Below are positions 30,098-41,079 of a DNA stretch of 64,000 nt, piece after piece. The first letter of the stretch is position 1; the number at the start of each line of letters is the position of its first letter. Source of the DNA: Tridacna crocea (Eukaryota; Mollusca; Bivalvia; Cardiida; Cardiidae); assembly GCA_943736015.1 (NCBI GenBank), contig OX031073.1:23897210-23961209 (forward strand), read 5' to 3'. Position numbers and translations under genes: made by a program. The notes beneath the pieces were generated by a model. It saw only the letters and a program-made list of their open reading frames with translations, was not told the DNA's origin and ran no database searches.

Positions 30098-30312
30098 CCC
30101 ATTACCACACAATCCCGATTTTTAACGACCCTGTAGGAGAAGGCTTTGAAAACATTGTGGTAAAAGGAGAAAATGCTGGTTACCACCATTTTTTCCTTTT
30201 CCCACAATGTTTTCTTCCCTATCAAAAACAAAATCAATCCTTTCAGTTTCATGTAATTTGTCGTCTGCAAGTCCATTGAATTTGGACCAGTCTAAATTTT
30301 TGTAGTTTGGTA
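30098..30312 (+). mobile_element. TTAA-hairpin family A MITE, 3' truncated
   Basis: Left TTAA 30094-30097. The right tip is cut after GTTTGGTAG. Confidence 0.8.
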
Positions 30313-30844
30313 GCGTAGAAGCCATGATGCTGCGAAAACATTTTGAATTGTTGTGGCACAAAAATAAATCAATCACCAGGCCCTCTTTTTCCATTAGTCA
30401 CAATGGTTTCATGAGTGTTCTGCTATGAGACCAAAATGTTATGTGTATAAGATACCGAGACGGTTAGAAATTTTTATCGCCATGAAAAGAGAGGGGAAAA
30501 AAAAGCTACTGCAATAGCGCAAAAATCGGGAAACCACTAAAATAATCAAACCAAACAAAAAGAAATCGCGGGAGAAAATCTGAGAGATTTACGTAAGCCT
30601 TCTGCAGGGAGACTAATAATTACTTCAACTCGAAAAAAGAAATCAATGTAACTTTTCACACAGCAGGCTGGCCCATAATCGTTTAGCTGTCGAAATTCTT
30701 GCTGAAAATCACTGACAATGATTTAGTAATCGACGAGATATCCTGCCAACAGAGGAATGGAAGTTCATGTCGAAGAAAAGATAGTCTTCCGCTCAAACAA
30801 GAGAAAAATTGTACTATTCTTCTATTCTTTCATATATCGCAACA
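30313..30844. other. non-repeat block with raised CpG
   Basis: Contains TACCGAGACGG, AATCGCGGG and AATCGACGAG. No repeat relatives, no credible open frame. It may be a conserved non-coding segment. Confidence 0.3.
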
Positions 30845-30848
30845 CTAA

Positions 30849-31293
30849 CTCATTACCAAACAACAATAGATAACCCATTACCACACAATCCCTACTTTTG
30901 ATGCCCCTGAGAAAGAAGCCTTTTGAAAACCCTGTGGGAAAAGGAGAAAATGCTGGTAACCAGTATTTTCTCCTTTTCCCACAATGTTTTCTACCATTTC
31001 CAAATCAAATTTCAATTTTTGATTTACCTTAAATTTGTAGTCTGAAAGTGCTTTCAATTTGGACCAGTCTAAAAATTTTGCGTTTGGTAAAGAGTTAAGG
31101 CTTGTCCAAATCAAAAACATTTGCAGGTGACAAAATAAAAGTGGTTGAAATTTGAAATTTGTTTTGTGAAGGGTAGAAAACATTGTGGGAAAAGGAGAAA
31201 ATGCTGGTAACCAGCATTTTCTCCTTTTTTCACAATGTTTTCTAAAGGCTTCTTTCTCAGGATCATCAAAAGTAGGGATTGCATGAAAATGGG
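30849..31293 (-). mobile_element. family A MITE hosting an inner copy
   Basis: The outer element starts CTCATTACCAAACAACAAT and resumes after the inner copy with GGCTTGTCCAAATC. Sites have drifted to CTAA and ATAA. Confidence 0.85.
30874..31094 (+). mobile_element. TTAA-hairpin family A MITE, nested
   Basis: It is 221 bp, inserted about 24 bp inside the outer copy. Left site ATAA, right TTAA 31095-31098. Confidence 0.9.
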
Positions 31294-31297
31294 ATAA

Positions 31298-31518
31298 TCC
31301 TTTCCTAAGCCACAATATTTTAGACAGGTCCAATTCGCAAGCACTTGCGCACAACATCATTTATATGGCATAAATGCTGGGATTTGTATCAGATAGTCTA
31401 ATAAAATCATGGGAAAAGAAGAAAATGCCGGTTACCAGCATTTTCTCCTTTTCTCACAATATTTTCAAAAGGCTTACTTCTTAGGATCGTTACAATTCAG
31501 AACAGTGTGGTAAAGGAT
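31298..31518 (-). mobile_element. TTAA-hairpin family A MITE, diverged
   Basis: Hairpin GCCGGTTACCAGC is recognisable. It starts right after ATAA of the previous element and ends near GTGTGGTAAAGG. Confidence 0.75.
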
Positions 31519-31558
31519 TCACTGATTTCAAAATCTTAGACCTCTGCCCAAACAATAA

Positions 31559-31778
31559 CTCTTTCCCGAACAACGAAATTTTAGATTGGTCCAAATTGAA
31601 AGAATTTCAAGACCACAAAATTAACATGACTCAAAAATTGAAACCTGCTATGGGAGGCTAGGAAACATGGCGGGAAAAGGAGAAAATGCTGGTTACCAGC
31701 ATTTTCTCCTTTTCCCACCATGTTTTCAAAATTCTTCTTTTTCAGGGTTGTGAAAACCAGGGATTGTTTGGGAAAGGG
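31559..31778 (-). mobile_element. family A MITE with paired arm change
   Basis: Left site ATAA, right TTAA 31779-31782. GAAACATGGCGGG faces CCCACCATGTTTTC; ATGG/CCAT is a matched change. Confidence 0.85.
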
Positions 31779-31832
31779 TTAATAGCATCTTCAAACAACA
31801 TACAAGATATGGTTAAAACTACAAGATCATCC

Positions 31833-32015
31833 TTTGAAACAGAAAATGTTATTGAAAAAGGAGAAAATGCTGTATACCAGCACTTTCTGCTTTTCCCACA
31901 ATATTCTCTACCTCTTCAAAGATAGAAATCAACTTCTCTTGTTCACTGTATTCATCATCTACGAATGCTTTCAATTTGGTTTACTCTTAACATTTGTTGT
32001 TTGGCAAAAGAAGTG
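31833..32015 (+). mobile_element. family A MITE, decayed
   Basis: A diverged hairpin (GCTGTATACCAGC) and right half remain; the left half is lost. Confidence 0.6.
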
Positions 32016-32285
32016 AGTTATAATGTGACTGTAATAGACACAAAAGCAGTCTCCATGCAGTTTCCAATGCAATTGGCTGCAGTTGCTTCTTCACAAAATA
32101 TTACGTGTACAACTTTTAAAACGCACACACATTTTTTCAGTTAGCTGAGCTTCTGGCATAGATTACTCTTTAGATGGTTTGCTAAGTTTAAGTAAATATC
32201 TTCAGTAAAAGAGACGTAAGCACATTTCAGTTTTTGCATGATTATGATGAAGACACAATGCAAGACATTAGGCAATACTCAAGTT

Positions 32286-32460
32286 TCTTTCTTTCTTTTG
32301 GGCATTATTTGTCTCTCACCTCTGATGCAGTACTGTAGACAATGGTTTTGGCAGAAAGTTGTGTCAGTACTGATGTGAGAAAGCCAGGAAACACATGTGC
32401 ACTGACAACTGTGATATGACCTACACTGTTTACAATGGCAATAAAATTCCAAGATAAACC
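32286..32460 (+). mobile_element. tRNA-derived SINE body
   Basis: GTCTCTCACCTCTGATGCAG, GATGTGAGAAAGCC and GATATGACCTACACTG match 55853. No head. Confidence 0.6.
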
Positions 32461-32524
32461 AAACTTTAACTTTCTTTTTTTAAAACCAGCTAGCCGAAAA
32501 ATCAAGCAACTGAATAGTTCTTAC

Positions 32525-32569
32525 CAGATTGTAGACAGACAGCAAAAACGCTTCAATTCCACCACATTT
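32525..32569 (-). CDS. FAM126: hyccin (FAM126) exon, KCGGIEAFLLSVYNL
   Basis: A 45-bp exon in phase 0 sits between acceptor TATTTTCAG and donor CTG|GTAAGAAC on the minus strand. Its 15 codons read KCGGIEAFLLSVYNL, matching the vertebrate hyccin segment around GCIEALLLGVYNL, which directly follows the LIW.YL segment encoded by exon 60839-60973. No repeat overlaps it. The intron before it is about 28 kb, or two shorter introns if the 33163 microexon is used. Hyccin binds TTC7 and stabilises the PI4KA complex at the plasma membrane. Confidence 0.85.
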
Positions 32570-32670
32570 CTGAAAATAGAAAACAACGCGTATGAATTAA
32601 TTTCTTTTCTAATTTAAACCTGATACCTGTAATAAACTCCTTATGCTAGAGGACAAAATATGTATATTAT

Positions 32671-32876
32671 CCCATTACCACACAATCCCTGAGATTGAAG
32701 TCTTTAGAAAAAATTGTGGGAAAAGGAGAAAATGCTGGTAACCAGCATTTTCTCCTTTTCCTGCAATGTTTTCTACCTCACTCTAAACAAATTTCAGTTT
32801 TTGAGTTACACTTATATTGTTGTCTGCAAGTACTTTCAATTTGGACCAGTCTAAAATTTTGTTGTTTGGTAAAGAG
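32671..32876 (+). mobile_element. family A MITE flanked by TTAT on both sides
   Basis: It is 206 bp with about 15 bp missing from the left half (CCCTGAGATTG). Both flanks read TTAT (32667-32670, 32877-32880). Confidence 0.85.
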
Positions 32877-33011
32877 TTATGTCTATGTTCAAAACATTTG
32901 AAGTCAAATATACCTGTACTGGCTCTCAGCTCTTTGGAAAATGACAAAAAGTTTACGTATGTCTACATGAACGCTTGGGCTGCTATGCACGACTTACTGA
33001 CCATTTGCAGG

Positions 33012-33132
33012 CAGTGTAGATCAAGATCAGACTGCGTAGAATGCACAGTCTGATGTTGAATCTACACAGTCCAATGTAGATAAAGATCAGACTGCACAGA
33101 ATGTACAGTCTGACCTTGGATCTACACAGTCC
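33012..33132. repeat. two tandem dispersed palindromes
   Basis: Two units (33012-33070, 33071-33132) each have AGATCAGACTGC facing CAGTCTG, with CAGTGTAGAT / ATCTACACAG outer pairing. Confidence 0.8.
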
Positions 33133-33162
33133 GATAATGCAATATTATTCCCATATACATAC

Positions 33163-33198
33163 CTTTGAAATCGCAATATTTTGGTTTTTACTATCACA
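33163..33198 (-). CDS. candidate 36-bp cassette microexon of hyccin
   Basis: On the minus strand, acceptor GAAATTTTCAG and strong donor AAG|GTATGT enclose 36 bp that read CDSKNQNIAISK, with no stop in phase 0. It lies between two phase-0 hyccin exons. The vertebrate protein has no matching residues at this join, and skipping gives normal spacing. If real it is likely alternatively spliced and adds 12 polar residues at a loop. Evidence is splice sites and frame only. Confidence 0.42.
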
Positions 33199-33269
33199 CT
33201 GAAAATTTCATTTTATTCATTTAGCAGGGAAAGGAATAAAAAAAGGCACCTAACATGGCATAATTTTTC

Positions 33270-33315
33270 CTTGACAGGTAGAAAATACTGAGGGAAAAGG
33301 AGAAAATGCGTGGAT
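33270..33315 (+). mobile_element. family A left-arm scrap
   Basis: GTAGAAAATACTGAGGG and AAAAGGAGAAAATGC with nothing of the right arm. Confidence 0.5.
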
Positions 33316-33448
33316 ATATATACATGTAGAAAGATTTGCAAATATGCGAATACGGACATTTTGCGTATAGAAATGTTCAAAACACCCTGTATTTTATAGT
33401 ATTGTTATGGGCGACCACTCCTTCATGCATGTCTTCATCCTGATTTAG

Positions 33449-33710
33449 CTCTTCACCACATGACAAAATTTTAGACTGGTTCAAATTGAAAGCATTTGCA
33501 GACGACAGAATAAAGGTGACTGAAAAATTAAAATTTGATCTGGGAAGAATAGAAAACACTGTGGGAAAAGGAGAAAATGCTGGTCACCAGAAAATAACAC
33601 TGTGGGAAAAGGAGAAAATGCTGGTCACCAGCATTTTCTCCTTTTCCCACAGTGTTTTCAAAAGGCTTCTTTCTCAGGGGCGTCAAAAGTAGGGATTGTG
33701 TGGTAACGGG
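33449..33710 (-). mobile_element. family A MITE with duplicated left arm
   Basis: Left site TTAG, right TTAA 33711-33714. The arm segment CACTGTGGGAAAAGGAG to GGTCACCAG occurs twice in direct order, joined by AAAATAA, adding about 41 bp. Confidence 0.9.
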
Positions 33711-33865
33711 TTAAATTATTACCTCACAACTACGGTAATTATAGTATTGGTAAGTTTAAAACCTGGAAAAAATGAGGATGACAATTATTGTTCTTCATGG
33801 ATTTGAATCCCGCCAGATGCGGTTTGTATTTCAGCTGTGCATTTGTTGCAAACTTTCATGTTCGT

Positions 33866-34409
33866 CATCTTTGCAAGCCAAGGGTGACGATCTACTGCAC
33901 TGCTCTATCCTTGGCGGATTGAGCTTGATTTCGACATTCCCCCAATATGCATTTTCATTGGTTGCAGCTAGCTCTAACTGCACGAATCAAATCGGTCATA
34001 GCATTTCATCTTTGATAAAAATAGAACAAGGTCACGACCTTTTGGATAAATATAGAAGGTAAACATGAATACCTCCGTGGATGTGTGCAGGATCTGTAAT
34101 GATTTATTACTGAAAAAAAACATAGATGAACAATATTTATACAAAGTTTCAGTGTGACTAATCAATTATCAGAGGTTTCAGACTATATCCCAGCACCTGA
34201 CCATGGAATGTCGATGTATGTTTGTGATTATTGTTTCATGTTGAATTATTGTATTTGTAAAATGATATTTCATTGACTATAAGAACTATGATGTAAAGGG
34301 AAATAATAAGCAGCATCCAATAGGTGGTGTAACACCGGAATCTCGAAGTCGCGCTCGATCCGCCAAGGTAAGATCCATGTTGTGATCGTAACCTTGGCTC
34401 GCAAAGATG
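33866..34409. mobile_element. MULE-like MITE, long form
   Basis: It is 544 bp with ends CATCTTTGCAAGCCAAGG and TTGGCTCGCAAAGATG and a perfect 9-bp duplication, CATGTTCGT. The interior resembles 14413. Confidence 0.92.
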
Positions 34410-34419
34410 CATGTTCGTA

Positions 34420-34840
34420 AGAGTATAGTTATAATAAAATACGAGAAAAGAAAAGTTTGCGAATTTCTCAAATTCAAGAAATCGCAAAAAACTTCCTGTC
34501 ACAAAAATTGTCCTCTATACAGTATTGCATTGGAATCAGTTAACAGTGACAAAGGGAAAGCTGGAATCTTCTTAACACTTATGGCAGGGGTCATACTGAT
34601 GGCAGTATTCTATAAAATGTCTTCTTGGTCTTATGCTAGATCTAGAGAGTAGTGCAAAATTCCTATGAATGGCTAAACAAATTAGCTAAGCCAATCAATA
34701 CAGTGCAAAAGTTTTAAGTTATGGAATTACTTGAGAACTGGACTAAAAATGTCATCAGGAATGGTTGTAGAATACAGGCGCCCCCCCCCCCCCACCCCCC
34801 CACCCCTGCAAACCATTCTGCATACCTCACTTCCTCAAAT
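34420..34840. other. unassigned stretch with a C-rich run
   Basis: A plus-strand frame (34407-34652) ends in a hydrophobic segment, GIFLTLMAGVILMAVFYKM, with no recognised family. A C-rich tract lies at 34780-34806. No gene can be supported. Confidence 0.3.
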
Positions 34841-34846
34841 GTTTAA

Positions 34847-35066
34847 CCAAACAACAAAATTGTAGACTTGTCCAAATTGAAAGCATTTGCAGATAACAAA
34901 AAAATAAATGTGGCTCAAAAATTGAAATTTATGTTGGGAAGTGTAGAAAATATTGTGGGAAAAAGAGAAAATGCTGGGTACCAGCATTTTCTCCTTTTCC
35001 CATAGTGTTTTCAAAAGGCTTCTCTCCCAGGGTCATTAAAAGTTGGGATTGTGTGGTAAAGAGTTT
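34847..35066 (-). mobile_element. family A MITE, 5' tip shortened
   Basis: It starts TTTAACCAAACAAC, lacking six terminal bases. Hairpin tip is GCTGGGTACCAGC. The right site is TTTA. Confidence 0.8.
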
Positions 35067-35779
35067 ATCTCATATGTCCAATTTAAAACTTTGGGTGAAG
35101 CAACATAGCATACTTGGTGTCAAACAAGATTTGAGACTAGCACTTAGCTGGTTCCAGTTATACCTGTGATAATGACATCATGAATGATGTCAACAATAAT
35201 GTAAAATGTTATGAAATTCATTCATTTTCTATAAATATCTGGGGTATATCAAAAATAAATATATTAAAATTTATTTCATCGAGTGAACATCATTCGTAAT
35301 ATTTTCACAAGTGGCACAGCCACGATCGAAAATATGACCAATGATGTTCAAGAGATGAAATAAATTTAGATTTTTCACAGCAAAAAACTCCCACAAATAT
35401 TCTATTTATTTCATGTTTTAAACCCTTTCTAGGAAGAACTTTCTTTTCAGTTATTCCCCATGGCGTACCCCTTCTGCATAACAACACACTAAGATTTTAC
35501 GCCAATGGCAAGAAATGTATGGTAAATTAAGTCATATTTCCATCTGGTTGTAAGGCATGCGCATTTCACCTAGGTAACTATTGCAATAAACTAGTGCACG
35601 GGAACAGCCATTTTCACCTTCAATGGAAGAGTCAGAATATAGAAATTAGTATTTTCACTGGTCAAAAGCACAAAATATCGAAATATATTTCACTGATATT
35701 GCTCGATAACCTTCTGGAAAGCATGGAATAGAACATAATAATTATATTCTTGCATGAATACTCTGTTACTTTATAGATA
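35067..35779. other. non-repeat stretch, no gene
   Basis: AT-rich with a few CpGs. ATGATGTCAACAATAATG and its surroundings show no coding or repeat pattern. Confidence 0.35.
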
Positions 35780-38027
35780 ACAAGAGCGGCAAACTGTCGC
35801 AAGATACGCCCGTCTTACCCCAAGTTGTAAAGCTGGGGCATGCATCGGACAAAATTCAATAATGAAAAACAAGAAAGGGAAATAACTCAAAAATTAAGCC
35901 ACAAACAGTTATGATTCCTGTGCACTGCACTCACCCTTGATGAGATCTATCCAACCCTGAAATTTCATAACCCTAGCTAGTATAGTTTTGGAGATATGCT
36001 CCAGACAAAATTGAAGTATGAAAAACAACAAAGGGCAATAACTCAAAAATTAAGTGAGCAAGAGTTATGATTCCTGCACACTGCACTCCCCCTCGATGAG
36101 ATTTATCCACCCATGAAATTTCATAACCCTAGCTAGTATAGTTTTGGAGATATGCTGCGGACAAAATTCAAGTATGAAAAACAAGAAAGGGCAATAACTC
36201 AAAAATTAAGCGAGCAAGAGTTATGATTCCTGCGCACTGCACTTCCCCTGTATGAGATCTATCCACCCATGAAATTTCATAACCGTAGCTGGTATAATTT
36301 GGAGATATTCACCTGACAAAATTCAAGTATGAAAAACAACAAAGGGCAATAACTCAAAAATTAAGAGAGCAAGAGTTACAATTCCTGCGCACTGCACTCC
36401 CCCTCCATGAGATCTATCCACCCATGAAATTTCATAACCCTAGGTAGTATAGTTTTGGAGATATGCCCCGGACAAAATTCAAGTATGAAAAACAACAAAG
36501 GGCAATAACTCAAAAGTTAAGTGAGCAAGAGTTATGATTCCTGCGCACTGCACTCCCCCTCCATGAGATCTATCCACCCATGAAATTTCATAACCTAGCT
36601 AGAATAGTTTTGGAGAAATGCCCCGGACAAAGAACTGGACGCCGCCCGCCCGCCCGGACGCCCGCCCGCCACGGGTGATCCCATAATACGTCCCATCTTC
36701 GACGGGCGTATAAAAATGACAAAGGGCAGTAACTCAAAAATTAAGCGAGCAAGAGTTATGATTCCTGCGCTCTGCACTCCCCCTTGATGAGATCTATCCA
36801 CCCATGAAATTTCATAACCCTAGCTAGTATAGTTTTGGAGATATTCACCAGACAAAAATCAAGTATGAAAAACAACAAAGGACAATAACTCAAAAATTAA
36901 GCGAGCAAGAGTTATGATTCCTATGCATTGCACTCCCCCTTGATGAGATCTATCCACCCATGAAATTTCATAACCCTAGCTAGTATAGTTTTGGAGATAT
37001 GCTCCGGACAAAAATCAAGTATGAAAAATGACAAAGGGCAATAACTCAAAAATTAAGCAAGCAAGAGTTATGGTTCTTATGCACTGCACTCTCCCTTGAT
37101 GAGATCTATCCACCTATGAAATTTCATAACCCTAGCTAGTATAGTTTTGCAGATATTCACCGGACAAAATTCAAGTATGAAAAACGACAAAGGGCAATAA
37201 CTCGAAAATTAAGCAAGCAAGAGTTATGATTTCTGTGCACTGCACTCCCCCTTGATAAGATCTATCCACCCATGAAATTTCATAACCCTAGGTAGTATAG
37301 TTTTGGAGATATTCACCGGACAAAATTCAAGTATGAAAAAAGGACAAAGGGCAATAACTCAAAAATTAAGCAAGCAAGAGTTATGGTTCCTGCGCACTGC
37401 ACTCCCCCTTAGTGAGATCTATTCACCCAAGAAATTTCATAACCCTAGCTAGTATAGTTTTGGAGATATGCTCTGGACAAAAATCAAGTATGAAAAACGA
37501 CAAAGGGCAATAACTCAAAAATTAAGCAAGCAAGAGTTATGGTTCTTATGCACTGCACTCTCCCTTGATGAGATCTATTCACCCATGAAATTTCATAACC
37601 CTAGCTAGTATAGTTTTGGAGATATGCTCCGGACAAAAATCAAGTATGAAAAACGACAAAGGGCAATAACTCAAAAATTAAGCAAGCAAGAGTTATGGAT
37701 CCTGTGCACTGCACTCCCCATTAGTGAGAACTATTCACCCAAGAAATTTCATAACCCTAGCTAGTATAGTTTTGGAGATAGGCTCCGGACAAAATTCAAG
37801 TATGAAAAACGACAAAGGGCAATAACTCGAAAATTAAGCAAGCAAGAGTTATGATTTCTGTGCACTGCACTCCCCCTTGATGAGATCTATCCACCCATGA
37901 AATTTCATAACCCTAGGTAGAATAGTTTTGGAGATATGCTCCGGACAAAGAACTGGACGCCGCCCGCCCGCCCGCCCGTCACGGGTGATCCCATAATACG
38001 TCCCGTCTTCGACGGGCGTATAAAAAT
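35780..38027 (+). mobile_element. composite Helentron/HINE-like element with 13 tandem units
   Basis: It starts ACAAGAGCGGC. About 155-bp units (GGGCAATAACTCAAAAATTAA, GAGTTATGATTCCTGCGC, CATGAAATTTCATAACCC) repeat 13 times. A terminal module (CGCCCGCCCG, then CCCGTCTTCGACGGG, then CGTATAAAAAT) occurs twice, at about 36635-36717 and 37955-38027. TACGCCCGTC (35805) pairs with GACGGGCGTA at 36701 and 38011. Class is inferred. Confidence 0.7.
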
Positions 38028-38261
38028 TGTTATAGGGCACTAAAGCAAAATGTATATCTTCAACATATGTTCACAAGCTTAATAGAAATCATCCACATAT
38101 CTGCTATAGGCCCTTGCTATGTAGCTTCGTTTGGGTTGCCAGAATAATGTCCAAGGTACATGTATTCATAAATGTAGATACAGTGCTCTAATTGCATGTC
38201 TTCTGGCTCTGTTCTTTATGTAAATGGTACAATATATAAATAAGGTTAAAATTACATTATT

Positions 38262-38317
38262 CAGTTCTTTATCTTAACCCATTACCACACAGTTCTTTAT
38301 CTTAACCCATTACCACA
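38262..38317 (+). repeat. 28-bp duplication at a MITE tip
   Basis: CAGTTCTTTATCTTAACCC and the following ATTACCACA occur twice in a row (38262 and 38290). The second copy leads into the full element. Confidence 0.9.
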
Positions 38318-38504
38318 AAATCCCTACTTTTGACGCCCCTGAGAAAGAAGCCTTTAGAAAACATTGTAACCAGCATTTTCTCCTTTTCACACAATGTTTT
38401 CTACCCTTCACAAAACAAATTCCAAATTTTCGGTCACTTTTATTTTGTTGTCTGCAAATGCTTTGGATTTGGACAAACCTAAAATTTTGTTGTTTGGTAT
38501 TACG
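38306..38504 (+). mobile_element. family A MITE lacking most of the left arm
   Basis: GAAAACATTGTAACCAGC joins the outer left arm directly to the tip, removing about 22 bp. TTAA 38302-38305 and 38505-38508. Confidence 0.88.
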
Positions 38505-38509
38505 TTAAA

Positions 38510-38793
38510 TTACTAAAACCTGCTGGAGAAGACCCAAAAAATCCCATCATATAAACAATGGACAACCAACATAAAAATTATGGGTCAATACCTGAATTAA
38601 ATCTAAAAACAATGTGAAATAAGAGGAAACAGTTCATCATAATCATTTCTCCTTTCATTACAGAATATTTCATGAGGCTGTCTGCTATATGACTATATTA
38701 GGTTGGGGGCTGGTTGGTAACATGCTAAACCAAGCTGTTGGCTTTCATTAGGGTCAGACACAGACATCATGTCTCCATGCTATTTTGTTCTAA
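38510..38793. other. no gene or repeat recognised
   Basis: AT-rich sequence without splice or frame evidence. Confidence 0.3.
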
Positions 38794-39010
38794 CCCTTGA
38801 CCGTGCAGTCTCAAGTTTAAACTGCCTTTATAAAGAGAAAACTTTTAGAAATACTGCGGGAAAAAGAAGATAATGCTGGTAACCAGTATTTTCTCCTTTT
38901 CCCGTACCACTTTCTGTCTTTAAAGACAGGTCACGTTGTTTTGGCAACCTTTAATTTTCTCTATCTGCAAATGCTTTCAATAAGAATGAGTCTAAAATTC
39001 TGCCTTCATT
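38794..39010 (+). mobile_element. family A MITE, decayed
   Basis: Hairpin GCTGGTAACCAGT and CTGCAAATGCTTTCAAT are visible. Termini diverged. Confidence 0.6.
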
Positions 39011-39315
39011 AGTGTCACAAAAAATGCGAGAAAACTTGATAATTATGCCACAAATAAAATGTTATGGAAATAAAGTATTGAGGGGAGGACAAAAACAGTT
39101 GTTTATAACAGTGTAACTTTACAAATGAAGAATGCTCTGCAAAGAGGGGGCTTAATGCAACTGCCATAAGAATAAATCCAGGTCAGCTTACGTAGTCAAG
39201 GCATGCTGACTAAACGGGCCTTTTAATCCTTTTGCAATTGGTCAATTTTCTGCAAGTTCAAAAACCAGTTTACCACATGACTGACTTAGTTGATTGTAAG
39301 GCAAAATGGATTTAA

Positions 39316-39947
39316 CCCATTACCACACAGTCCCTACTTTTGACAACCCTGAGAAAGCATCTTCACAAACCAAGGCTGACGATTCACTACACTACTCTAC
39401 CCTTGGCAGATCGAGCTTGATTTTTACATTCACCTGATACACTTTTCCATTGGATGCAGCCAGCTCTAGCTGCAACGAATGAAAAAGCTCGTAGGATTTC
39501 ATCTTTGATAAAAATAGAACAAGGTCGCTACCTTTCGAATAGAAGGTAAAACATGGAAACCCATGTGGATGTCTGCTTATCGCTTCACGTGTATTCGTAA
39601 GCGGTTTGTAAAACGATGTTTCATTTGCTTTTAGCAATATGATGTAAAGGGGGATAATAACCAGCATCCAATAGAGGGCGCATCGCAGGAATCTTGAAAT
39701 CGGGCTCAATCAGCCAAGGTAAGATCCACGTAGTGATCATAAACTAGGCTCACATAGATGTGAGAAAGAAGCCTTTAGAAAACATTGTGGGAAAAGGAGA
39801 AAATGCTGGTAACCAGCATTTTCTCCTTTTCCCATAATGTTTTCTACTCTTGGCAAACAAAAAATTCAAATTTTCAGTCACTTGAATTTTGTCGTCTGCA
39901 ATTGCTTTCGATTTGGACAAGCCTAAAATATTGTCATTTGGTAATGA
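39316..39947 (+). mobile_element. family A MITE split by a MULE-like MITE
   Basis: TTAA 39312-39315 opens it. CCCTGAGAAAG before and TGAGAAAGAAGCC after the insertion rejoin to the family sequence. The right TTAA is lost. Confidence 0.88.
39358..39760. mobile_element. MULE-like MITE, short form
   Basis: It is 403 bp with ends CATCTTCACAAACCAAGG and CTCACATAGATG. The duplication is TGAGAAAG plus one mismatched base. Opposite orientation to 25473 and 26501. Confidence 0.85.
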
Positions 39948-40167
39948 TTTCATGGATCCATGATCATTTGTTGTCAACTTGCAACACGGAGATGCATTAA
40001 GCCCCCTTTTACCAGAGCATGGCTCAAATATTTTAAACCAATAATTAAAACAAAGATTTTCAGAGATGTTGAAAAGCATATTTTATTACGTAATTTCTTG
40101 TCTCTTTTTTTTTAACCATACCTAAACTGGAGGACTTACTAATTAGTAATAAGCAGACGCAATTTAA

Positions 40168-40363
40168 CTCTTTACCAGACCACAGAATTTAACCTTGTCC
40201 ATATTCCAAGAATTTTCAGACAACTATTTTAATGTAACTCAAATGGAAAACATTGTGAGAAAAGGAGAAAATGCTGGTAATCAGCATTTTTTCCTTTTCC
40301 TACAATGTTTTCAAAAGGCATCTTTCCCAGGATTGTTAAAAGTTGGCATTGTACAGTTAAGGG
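40168..40363 (-). mobile_element. TTAA-hairpin family A MITE, short
   Basis: It lies between TTAA 40164-40167 and 40364-40367 (196 bp). About 25 bp left of the hairpin is missing. Confidence 0.85.
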
Positions 40364-40488
40364 TTAAATATAACATAGGTTTCCTCTTTATCAGACGATA
40401 ACCGTTTCAGATTATTTTGTACGTATTAAAAGCACTTGTAGTACACAAAATGTTATCAAAAGTTATTGAATTACTGAACTTTCCTTAA

Positions 40489-40690
40489 ACTCTTTACTTA
40501 AAATAACAGAATTTGACATTCATCTAAATTCAGTACTGTTGCAGACAAGAAATTAGATGTGGCTAAATTTTGTACAACTTGACACTAACAGGGTAGAAAA
40601 ATCATGGGAAATGGGAAAGATACTGGTAACCTGCATATTCTCCTTTTCTCACAATTTTTTCAAAAAGACATCTTCTCAAAAAATATTTCA
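40489..40690 (-). mobile_element. family A MITE, decayed
   Basis: Starts after TTAA 40485-40488. Hairpin reduced to ACTGGTAACCTGC. Confidence 0.6.
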
Positions 40691-41079
40691 GGTCAAATTT
40701 GAATAAATGCCCCTTCCAAAATGTGTACATACACAATACAAGAAATGAAGAAAATACTGGGTACTACAATATTTTTTAACTCTTTTTTTTTTTTCCCGCT
40801 GGTCAAAAAAAAAAAAAGAAATGAGTTGTTTTTAGAAGTCATAAATACAATGAAAGTTACCATCCTAAAGGACTGCACATAACTTGGGTTTTCCTGTAGA
40901 ATATAGATCAAGATCAAACTGACAAAGAAGTACAATCTTACAAGCTCGTACTGTGCATATATACTTTGGACTATGTTAAGATATACACAGACAGCCTCAA
41001 GGCACATGCTTATTAGTTCTACCATGTGTCTCAAAACCATCATACTAACTGCTACAATCTAGCTTTTTGGTATGTTGAT

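Noticed and set aside
30878-31360. 160-codon minus-strand frame
   Set aside because: Covers nested MITEs only; no non-repeat coding sequence.
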